Source: Parus major
Taxonomy: Eukaryota; Chordata; Aves; Passeriformes; Paridae
NCBI RefSeq assembly: GCF_001522545.3
Contig: NC_031782.1
Location: 15,309,530 to 15,373,529, forward strand
Length of the DNA stretch: 64,000 nucleotides
Direction of reading: 5' to 3'
Notes under the pieces: generated by a model
What the model saw: the letters and a program-made list of their open reading frames with translations, nothing else
Database searches by the model: none
What the model was told of the DNA's origin: nothing
Position numbers and translations under genes: made by a program
Part shown: positions 61,601 through 64,000 of the stretch, one piece after another
Numbering within the stretch: the first letter of the stretch is position 1
How the letters are laid out: every line of letters begins with the position of its first letter

Positions 61601-62585
61601 CTCAAAGGGATATGAGGACCAATATTGAAAATTCCATCTATCTGCTTTGTCCTTTCTTGTCTTAACATGGAGTGTAGGGTTTACCTTTCTGTGCTTTGAC
61701 AGATGTGCAGTGTTAGTTGTAAAGATTTTTTTTTTTTTAATTTGATTTTTTTTTATTATTATTATTATTTTTGGTGGGTGAGAGGGGAGGTTTGGGGTAT
61801 CTTCAGCATGGCATTTTTTCAAACATTTTTCATGTGCTTAGGTGCATCCAAGCAGAAGTCAAGTTCCCTGCAGGTAGCAGATAAGGACCTACTGCCACCT
61901 TTTCACCCATACCAGCCTTTGGAATGCATAGTAGAAGAGACTGAAGGCAAGCTGAATGAACTTGGACAGAGAATTAGTGCTATTGAAAAAGCACAACTTA
62001 AATCATTGGAATTAATTCAAGGTGAACCTTTAAATAAAGATAAGATTGAAGAACTTAAAAAGAACAGAGAAGAACAAGTACAGAAGAAGAAGAAAATATT
62101 GAAGGAGCTGCAGAAGGTGGAAAGGCAGTTGCAGATGAAAACCCAACAGCAGTTTACCAAAGAATATTTGGAGACCAAAGGTCAGACAGACACACCACCT
62201 ACCCTGCAGCAGCAGTGCTCACTTACAGGGGTCTTCCCAGAAGTGGAAGCTGATAAGGGTCTGCCAGAGGATAACTTTTCAGGGTTACCTCAGGTTGACA
62301 CAATCTTGTCTAAAGATGATGAGCAGCACCAGTCTCCAGCACCTGCTGAACAAATAGAGTTTGTCCCTATCCAGCCTTTGCCAGCACCGCAATGTAATTT
62401 TTCTGGTAACTTAGGTTATAATGGGACAGAGTCTCTTGAACTTCAGAAAGCATTAGGGAATCAGCAGAATGTAGGACAGCAGCAGCAAATTGCTGGGCAG
62501 GGGCTCTTAGTTCAAGAACCAGACGGATTAATGGTTGCCACTCCAGCACAGACGCTTACCGACACTCTTGATGACCTAATAGCAG
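13536..62585 (+). CDS. ANKHD1: ANKHD1 coding region, exons 2-15 (partial gene, spliced)
   Basis: Fourteen exons on the + strand join into 2683 nt with no stop: 894 codons plus one base. Codon 1 below means the first codon in the window. Order of parts: N-terminal conserved segment (codons 1-104), fifteen ankyrin repeats (about 105-600) with TPLM/TALT-type helices and LLL..GA loops, Pro-rich linker (about 600-646), coiled coil (about 674-755) and Gln-rich linker to 894. The family is MASK/ANKHD1, a large scaffold with two ankyrin blocks and a KH RNA-binding domain. It is known as a YAP/TAZ (Yorkie) cofactor in the Hippo pathway and acts in cytoplasm and nucleus. The paralogue ANKRD17 is excluded by the linker after the ankyrin block and by exon 2 residues. 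Start codon, second ankyrin block, KH domain and stop are outside the window. Exon numbers assume one upstream exon. Confidence 0.96.
20222..20253 (+). repeat. 16-bp perfect tandem duplication
   Basis: The 16-mer GTTCTGTAGCTTAATA occurs twice back to back, at 20222-20237 and 20238-20253, with no mismatch. It follows directly after a T12 run. The identity suggests a recent duplication by replication slippage. No function is implied. Confidence 0.9.
24351..24420 (+). repeat. 10-bp minisatellite, about 7 copies
   Basis: Seven consecutive 10-bp units lie in exact register, with consensus GCTGGGATGT. The first unit (24351) is degenerate. Units 4 and 5 share a variant (TCTGGAATG). The others differ at one base or not at all. 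The array lies in intron 2 in a locally GC-richer stretch. It is G-rich on the coding strand and may vary in copy number. Confidence 0.9.
33094..33100 (+). promoter_or_regulatory. ANKHD1: Candidate intron 2 branch site TACTAAC
   Basis: This is an exact match to the ideal U2-pairing branch sequence. The likely branch A at 33099 is about 29 nt before the AG at 33127-33128, and there is no other AG between. The pyrimidine-rich stretch (33065-33092) lies before the branch site. The 27 bases after it are purine-rich, which is atypical. The call is by motif and spacing only. Confidence 0.65.
33129..33285 (+). CDS. ANKHD1: ANKHD1 exon 3 (N-terminal helical segment)
   Basis: This exon encodes the rest of codon 52 to the first two bases of codon 104. 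It reads GIGKLSTADGKAFADP, then VLRRLTSSVSCALDEAAAAL, ending NGQVDN across the junction. The segment is nearly invariant in the family and precedes the ankyrin block. It is CpG-rich at 33160-33250 (including GCGGCCGC and a TGACGTCG within a 6-bp inverted repeat CTGACG/CGTCAG at 33191-33207), in contrast to exon 2. The donor is AA/GTATGT. A 65-bp tandem array starts exactly at this donor. The acceptor is TGAAG, without the usual adjacent pyrimidine tract. Phase and family match place the boundary. Confidence 0.95.
33286..33852 (+). repeat. 65-bp tandem array (130-bp A/B dimers) at a 5' splice site
   Basis: Units after the gap begin at 33449, 33514, 33579, 33644, 33709 and 33774. Each is exactly 65 bp, except the last (62 bp), and a partial unit starts at 33836. 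A-type units carry GTATGTGCTGATCACCCCCA and B-type units carry GTACATACTGACCACCCCAA. They alternate, so the higher-order period is 130 bp. The sequence from the exon 3 donor (33286) to the gap is a further B-like copy in the same register: 41 bases from GTATGT to the ATTT boundary, as in the later units. The last unit looks like a B/A recombinant. Confidence 0.93.
33341..33447. other. Assembly gap, 107 N
   Basis: This run of unknown bases sits inside the 65-bp array. The 15 bases on each side (33326-33340 and 33448-33462) are identical, and both carry a C variant (GATTTCATTT) not found in any other unit. The gap may therefore be false or wrongly sized. Confidence 0.99.
34408..34448 (+). repeat. 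GT/TA dinucleotide microsatellite
   Basis: A short GTGTGT stretch is followed by ATAGATA and, after a T/A spacer, by six perfect TA repeats at 34437-34448 in intron 3. It is a simple sequence with no sign of function. Confidence 0.8.
34580..34727 (+). CDS. ANKHD1: ANKHD1 exon 4 (ankyrin repeats 1-2)
   Basis: This exon encodes the last base of codon 104 to codon 153. It begins RSLAEACSDGDVNAVRKLLD and continues with NEHTEEGESLLCLACSAGYY before ELAQ and donor GTAAGT. Repeat 1 is capping-like (SLAEAC.DGD). Repeat 2 has the SLLCLACSAG helix. The acceptor is TTTTGCAG. The split Asn codon joins VD to RSL as in the family. The donor matches the ideal consensus, and the following intron is phase 0. 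Confidence 0.96.
34728..35586 (+). other. ANKHD1: Intron 4 of ANKHD1
   Basis: An 859-bp phase 0 intron, donor GTAAGT and acceptor CCTCTAG. A faint CR1-like stretch near 34926 is too short to call. Two overlapping open frames near 35163-35534 have no recognisable domain. Nothing else is seen. Confidence 0.85.
35587..35734 (+). CDS. ANKHD1: ANKHD1 exon 5 (ankyrin repeats 2-3)
   Basis: This exon encodes codons 154-202 plus one base. It starts VLLAMHANVEDRG, which ends repeat 2. Repeat 3 is NKGDITPLMAAASGGYVDIV, then KLLLVHCADVN. NKGDIT is the ANKHD1 form. The residue before ADVN is Cys, where ankyrin repeats usually have Gly or Asp. The hairpin position tolerates this. The donor is ACAG/GTAACT. 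The ATG at codon 158 is not a start: the frame runs in from exon 4 with matching phase. Confidence 0.96.
35735..36770 (+). other. ANKHD1: Intron 5 of ANKHD1
   Basis: A 1036-bp phase 1 intron, A/T-rich, with an A-rich patch at 36421-36450. The acceptor is TCCTCTGCAG with a good pyrimidine tract. I see no repeat or gene in it. Confidence 0.85.
36771..37004 (+). CDS. ANKHD1: ANKHD1 exon 6 (ankyrin repeats 4-6)
   Basis: This exon encodes the rest of codon 203 to the first base of codon 281. Repeat 4 is GNTALTYACAGGFVDVVKVL, repeat 5 is GHTPLMEAASAGHVEVARVL, and repeat 6 begins FKESALTLACYKG. The loops AGANIEDHNEN and GAGINTHSNEF are typical of the block. FVDVV rather than YVDVV fits ANKHD1. The donor is AAAG/GTATTG, which is weak at +4 to +6. 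The acceptor is CTGCAG. Reading past the donor adds about 40 codons of non-family sequence before a stop, so the exon end is set by phase and family match. Confidence 0.96.
37005..38547 (+). other. ANKHD1: Intron 6 of ANKHD1
   Basis: A 1.54-kb phase 1 intron, donor GTATTG and acceptor TTTGAAG. A small hairpin-forming stretch at 37546-37563 (GTAATAC, TGTA loop, GTATTAC) is probably chance. Nothing else is seen. Confidence 0.85.
38548..38642 (+). CDS. ANKHD1: ANKHD1 exon 7 (ankyrin repeats 6-7)
   Basis: This exon encodes the rest of codon 281 to codon 312: GHLDMVRFLLEAGADQEHKT, then DEMHTALMEACM. It closes repeat 6 and opens repeat 7. At 95 bp it is the shortest exon but one. Skipping it would join a phase 1 donor to a phase 0 acceptor and shift the frame. 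The donor is ATG/GTAAAT. The acceptor is TGAAG with a T-rich stretch upstream. HLDMV is the ANKHD1 form. Confidence 0.96.
38643..41039 (+). other. ANKHD1: Intron 7 of ANKHD1
   Basis: A 2.4-kb phase 0 intron. It contains T-rich tracts, including T11 at 40648, and several short frames on both strands with no recognisable domain. It ends in TTTGCTTGCAG. An unused acceptor-like TTTCTCTGCAG lies near 40540. Confidence 0.85.
41040..41277 (+). CDS. ANKHD1: ANKHD1 exon 8 (ankyrin repeats 7-9)
   Basis: This exon encodes codons 313-391 plus one base: DGHVEVARLLLDSGAQVNMP, then the SPLTLAACGGHVELAALLIE repeat, then GYTPLMEAAREGHEEMVALL. It has three helix pairs with standard GA loops. The exon is GC- and CpG-rich with many C/G-ending codons. 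Two CACGTG hexamers (41046-41051 and 41145-41150) sit 99 bp apart, one ankyrin repeat, at equivalent His-Val codons. The donor is AAG/GTGAGA and the acceptor is CTTGCAG. The next intron is only 198 bp. Confidence 0.97.
41278..41475 (+). other. ANKHD1: Intron 8 of ANKHD1 (198 bp)
   Basis: A short phase 1 intron with a small TGTCCTG-type direct repeat near its start (41307-41326). Donor GTGAGA and acceptor TTTCCCAG. Open frames that cross it are chance. Confidence 0.9.
41476..41667 (+). CDS. ANKHD1: ANKHD1 exon 9 (ankyrin repeats 10-11)
   Basis: This exon encodes the rest of codon 392 to the first base of codon 456. Repeat 10 is ETALTLACCGGFSEVADFLI after the loop GANINAQTEETQ. Repeat 11 is short in its loop (ADIELGCSTPLMEAAQEGHL), because the usual extended hairpin before TPLM is missing. 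This is also the case in the family. FSEVAD is the ANKHD1 form. The acceptor is CCCAG and the donor is CAG/GTATGT. Confidence 0.97.
41668..43115 (+). other. ANKHD1: Intron 9 of ANKHD1
   Basis: A 1.45-kb phase 1 intron, donor GTATGT and acceptor GTTTGTAG. It is A/T-rich unique sequence. No repeat or gene is seen. Confidence 0.85.
43116..43225 (+). CDS. ANKHD1: ANKHD1 exon 10 (ankyrin repeat 12)
   Basis: This exon encodes the rest of codon 456 to codon 492: GANVHATTATGDTALTYACE, then NGHTDVADVLLQAGADL. It holds the end of repeat 11 and all of repeat 12. The donor CTG/GTAAGG falls after Leu in the hairpin loop, phase 0. The acceptor is TTTGTAG. The next intron is 8.3 kb and carries a candidate in-frame microexon. 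Confidence 0.96.
45310..45400 (+). mobile_element. CR1 LINE 3' end fragment
   Basis: The stretch reads CCATGGCAGGGATGTTGGAT, then GATGGTCTTGGAAAGTTCTG, then CAACCCAGATCAATCTGTGA. This matches the order of the conserved 3' end of bird CR1 elements: CCATGGCAGGG, GTTGGA, GATGGTCTT, TTCCAACCC, then ATTCTGTGATT. It is 5'-truncated, as CR1 copies usually are, and diverged. It lies in the same orientation as the gene. It is the best evidence in the window for an avian (or at least sauropsid) genome. Confidence 0.8.
46351..46377 (+). repeat. T12 / CTTT pyrimidine tract
   Basis: T12 at 46352-46363 is followed by about three CTTT units, then a further pyrimidine-rich stretch up to 46390. It ends shortly before a CAGCAG acceptor-like sequence, so it could serve as a polypyrimidine tract. 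Confidence 0.85.
46403..46432 (+). other. ANKHD1: Candidate 30/27-bp in-frame microexon
   Basis: This stretch has a long pyrimidine tract, TTTCCCAG, 30 bases, then donor AAG/GTAAGA. The acceptor is of the NAGNAG type, so 30 or 27 bases could be used. Both keep the phase 0 frame of intron 10 and read (Q)LPSSQGLCK without stop. The insert would fall in the hairpin between ankyrin repeats 12 and 13. I know of no such exon in the family, so this is prediction from splice signals only. Confidence 0.25.
49144..49168 (+). repeat. 8-bp ATATAGAT microsatellite
   Basis: About three units of ATATAGAT lie in intron 10, the first incomplete. It is simple sequence with no sign of function. Confidence 0.8.
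51524..51611 (+). CDS. ANKHD1: ANKHD1 exon 11 (ankyrin repeat 13)
   Basis: This exon encodes codons 493-521 plus one base: EHESEGGRTPLMKAARAGHL, then CTVQFLISK. HLCTV is the ANKHD1 form (ANKRD17 has HVCTV). At 88 bp it is the shortest coding exon in the window. The donor is AAAG/GTAAAT and the acceptor is TCTAG. If the following intron were retained, the frame would read GKC and stop at TAG, giving a protein that ends after repeat 13. Confidence 0.96.
51612..52211 (+). other. ANKHD1: Intron 11 of ANKHD1
   Basis: A 600-bp phase 1 intron, A/T-rich. A 98-codon open frame inside it (51810-52106) is not recognisable. The acceptor is CTTACTAG. Confidence 0.85.
52212..52339 (+). CDS. ANKHD1: ANKHD1 exon 12 (ankyrin repeat 14)
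   Basis: This exon encodes the rest of codon 522 to codon 564: GANVNRATANNDHTVVSLAC, then AGGHLAVVELLLAHGADPTH, then RLK. NRATANN and TVVSLAC are the ANKHD1 forms. The phase 0 donor AAG/GTATTC is weak at +4 to +6. The next intron is only 161 bp, and the two exons may be recognised as a pair. The exon is richer in C/G-ending codons than its neighbour exon 11. Confidence 0.96.
52340..52500 (+). other. ANKHD1: Intron 12 of ANKHD1 (161 bp)
   Basis: A short phase 0 intron, donor GTATTC and acceptor CTCACTTCAG. The open frame at 52348-52713 that runs through it into exon 13 starts inside the intron. It is not a separate gene. Confidence 0.9.
52501..52644 (+). CDS. ANKHD1: ANKHD1 exon 13 (ankyrin repeat 15 and start of linker)
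   Basis: This exon encodes codons 565-612, a symmetrical phase 0-0 exon of 144 bp: DGSTMLIEAAKGGHTNVVSY, then LLDYPNNVLSVPAAD, then a Pro/Ser/Gln-rich tail (LTPPSQDQSQ). It closes the first ankyrin block. TNVVSYLL is the ANKHD1 form. The donor is CAG/GTAAGG and the acceptor is CACTTCAG. Skipping it would keep the frame but remove the C-terminal cap repeat. Confidence 0.96.
52645..53307 (+). other. ANKHD1: Intron 13 of ANKHD1
   Basis: A 663-bp phase 0 intron, donor GTAAGG and acceptor TTTTAAG. It is unique A/T-rich sequence. Nothing else is seen. Confidence 0.85.
53308..53410 (+). CDS. ANKHD1: ANKHD1 exon 14 (Pro-rich linker)
   Basis: This exon encodes codons 613-646 plus one base: VPRVPVHTLAMVVPPQEPDR, then TPQENSPPLLGVVK. 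It lies between the ankyrin block and the coiled coil and has no domain of its own. HTLAMVVPPQEPDRT with ENSP is the ANKHD1 form. The acceptor is TTTTAAG. The donor is AAAG/GTCAGT, with C at +3, the weakest in the gene by eye, and is followed by an 8.4-kb intron. Reading past the donor adds 35 codons before a stop, which would give a short, ankyrin-only protein. Confidence 0.95.
53411..61841 (+). other. ANKHD1: Intron 14 of ANKHD1 (8.4 kb)
   Basis: A phase 1 intron. It holds several long T tracts (T10 at 55256, T14 at 55307, T11 at 58030 and 58095, T13 at 61726) and a GC-richer block at 55790-56180 that contains a 221-codon open frame (55682-56347) with no recognisable domain. An AATAAA at about 54030 lies 0.5 kb after the stop reached by read-through of exon 14. 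No other gene is seen. Confidence 0.85.
61726..61772 (+). repeat. Poly-T and ATT-repeat tract
   Basis: T13 at 61726-61738, then AATTTGA, a T run and about five ATT units up to 61772. It lies 70 bp before the exon 15 acceptor. On the opposite strand it looks like a poly-A/AAT tail of a retroposon, but no body of an element is recognisable next to it. Confidence 0.85.
61842..62585 (+). CDS. ANKHD1: ANKHD1 exon 15 (coiled coil and Gln-rich linker)
   Basis: This exon encodes the rest of codon 647 to codon 894 plus one base, 744 bp, the largest exon here. It starts GASKQKSSSLQVADKDLLPP. A heptad-rich charged segment follows (codons about 674-755; KLNELGQRISAIEKAQ, KIEELKKNREEQVQKKKK, ELQKVERQLQMK), predicted coiled coil with a basic KKKK patch. 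Then comes a Gln/Pro/Ser-rich, probably disordered linker (GQQQQIAGQG). It ends with the conserved VATPAQTLTDTLDDLIA before donor GCAG/GTGGGT. DLLPPFHPYQPLE is the feature that best separates ANKHD1 from ANKRD17. The acceptor is GTGCTTAG. The ATG at 61703 is intronic. Confidence 0.97.
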
Positions 62586-64000
62586 GTGGGTTAAGAAATA
62601 TACCTATTTTTGCATTAATTTGTGTGCTCAGTTTCCCTCTCTCTCCTTCCCTCCAAACACGTCTTGGGGTTTTCCAGTTTGGGAATACTTGCTTAAGAAT
62701 AAAGTTCCTGATTAGTGCTATTAATCCTAACAGTGACTTCCAATTCTAACATGATACTTTTAAATACCTTTTTTTCCAAAGTGCAAAACTTCCTGTACTG
62801 GACACCTGTTTTAGCCCCTTTGGCCTCATCTTTTTCTGTGCTTCTTTAAAAAGCCTCATCATGAGTAATTAGTAGTGCCCATTAGGAAACCCAAAAGCAT
62901 GATTTATATCTTCTGACAGATTTATATCTTCTGTAGAATTTTCTGTGCAGGCTTATCAGTGACTTTCTTCAATGTGGTAGCCATCTCTAGAAAGAGCCAA
63001 ATTGTTGTCACTTTTATGGACAAACACATCCCTGTCCTTGCTGCTGGAGCTTAAGCACAACCTGGAGTCCGCGTGCAACCGCTCCGTTCTGTGACGGCTT
63101 GTGCTTGCAGAATCCCTGCTAAACCCTGGGTGTTGTACAGGAATATCTGCTGGTTAGATGTTCCACATGGCAAAAACCTGTCTTGTTAGCTGGATGAAAA
63201 GCAAAAAGCCCAACATCCTTCCACGTGTTGGTACGGTGTGAAGAGGAATGGGAATGCCCACACATCGGGTTGTGTGAGTCCCCTTGTGCAGAAACAGGGA
63301 TCACTTTGGGTGACTTCATTTCGTGGACTTGACTAGGATTGAGGTTTGCTGCTGGAGGTATGTAGGATATAGCCAGTGTTGTTTGGTCTGTAGTTTTTTT
63401 TTTTCTTATTCAGTGTTTTTCAACTTTTCTTTGTACCTTGTGCCTGTACCCCTGCCCGTTATTTTCCTGTCTGTCTCCCTCTGCCCCTCCCGTTTCGTAG
63501 TCACTGCCGTGTCCTCTGATGTCAAGGCTGTAGAAGTGTGCAGTGAGATCTTTGGCCAGCCATTCTTGGGGAGGCTTTGGAATGCTAATTGCATCAAGTT
63601 CATGCAAGTCAAGACTACTTGTGACTTTGCAACCTCCCATGCAACCCAGAGTTGATGGAGTAGTGGGGTGGTTGTACCAACTCCTGTCCTCTCCTCACTG
63701 TAATTCCGGTTGTTTATAGAGCATCGGTTTTAGTTCCCCCTGTTCTGGCACAGTGAGCCTCCCTCCCTGCTCTCTGGTGCTCTTCAGAATACTCAGCCAA
63801 CATTAAAACATGCTCAGTTTTTATTACTCAAAATTTTAGTACTGGACTGTATAAGGAGGAAAATTTAAATGGGTAACACAAAACAATCAACAAGGGATTA
63901 ATCTTTGGAGTAGCTGCTGTTGCTGAGAGTTGAACGTGTCTGGCACAAGGCCATGGATTCTGTACCCTCTCGTGGTCAGCAGCTCATTCTACAGCCACAA
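62586..64000 (+). other. ANKHD1: Intron 15 of ANKHD1, 5' part
   Basis: A phase 1 intron that runs off the window. I did not find the expected next exon (the family continues with the second ankyrin block), so it lies downstream. The intron holds a small CpG cluster at 63068-63097 and a very strong pyrimidine tract with acceptor TTTCGTAG at 63493-63500, followed by an open frame to a TGA at 63653-63655 and an ATTAAA at 63803. This could be an alternative terminal exon. Confidence 0.8.
63501..63655 (+). other. ANKHD1: Candidate alternative terminal exon of ANKHD1
   Basis: A pyrimidine-rich stretch of about 40 bases (63460-63498) precedes the AG at 63499-63500. Joined to exon 15 in phase 1, the frame reads VTAVSSDVKAVEVCSEIFGQ and on for about 51 codons to a TGA at 63653-63655. 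An ATTAAA follows at 63803. No good donor is seen. The sequence does not match the known continuation of the family. It is prediction only and may be a decoy acceptor. Confidence 0.2.

Noticed and set aside
13536..62585. Assignment to the paralogue ANKRD17
   Set aside because: Exon 2, several ankyrin residues (FVDVV, HLCTV, FSEVAD) and above all the linker of exon 15 fit ANKHD1 and not ANKRD17.
61703..62749. 348-codon frame read as a separate gene
   Set aside because: The first 46 codons are a translated poly-T tract and intron, and the last part lies beyond the exon 15 donor. The coding part is 61842-62585.
63061..63150. CpG-rich patch with acceptor TGCTTGCAG at 63110 as the next exon
   Set aside because: In phase 1 the frame stops after about 15 codons and shows no similarity to the expected continuation of ANKHD1.
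1..64000. tRNA, rRNA, CRISPR, bacterial-type operon or phage features
   Set aside because: No such structures seen. Introns, splice signals and CR1 tails show vertebrate nuclear DNA.

Overview
The window looks like vertebrate, most probably bird, nuclear DNA carrying the middle of one large multi-exon gene on the + strand. The gene is ANKHD1 (MASK1; ankyrin repeat and KH domain containing 1). I identify it by reading the conceptual protein against what I know of the family. The linker after the ankyrin block (LQVADKDLLPPFHPYQPLE) and the first exon here (VESFILDQEDLDNPVLKTTS) are of the ANKHD1 type and not of its paralogue ANKRD17. The bird assignment rests on a CR1-type LINE 3' tail near 45.3 kb, a second weaker one near 10.5 kb, and a general scarcity of other recognisable transposons. 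It is inference, and species level cannot be given.

Layout: 1-13535 is the 3' part of intron 1. There is no CpG island or ATG exon, so exon 1 and the promoter lie upstream. Fourteen coding exons follow, which I number 2 to 15 assuming one upstream exon: 13536-13689, 33129-33285, 34580-34727, 35587-35734, 36771-37004, 38548-38642, 41040-41277, 41476-41667, 43116-43225, 51524-51611, 52212-52339, 52501-52644, 53308-53410 and 61842-62585. All have AG acceptors and GT donors, and all phases agree across the junctions. Together they give 2683 nt, that is 894 codons plus one base, with no stop. The gene leaves the window in intron 15. The second ankyrin block, the KH domain and the C terminus must lie downstream.

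Protein: an N-terminal conserved acidic/helical segment (exons 2-3), fifteen ankyrin repeats (exons 4-13), a short Pro-rich linker (exon 14), then a long basic coiled coil and a Gln-rich linker (exon 15). In this family the ankyrin block is a protein-binding scaffold. MASK proteins are known cofactors of YAP/TAZ (Yorkie) in Hippo signalling. Introns are large (19.4 kb, 8.3 kb, 8.4 kb) and hold poly-T tracts, a 10-bp minisatellite and CR1 relics. No other gene is supported on either strand.

The most unusual structure is a 65-bp tandem array, organised as alternating A/B units of 130 bp. It begins exactly at the 5' splice site of exon 3 and copies the splice-site hexamer into the intron. The only assembly gap (107 N) lies inside it. 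Other points to check are a possible 27/30-bp in-frame microexon at 46403-46432, a perfect TACTAAC branch site before exon 3, and possible alternative 3' ends in introns 14 and 15. I found no previously undescribed multi-gene system. This is ordinary gene body with some curious splicing-related architecture.
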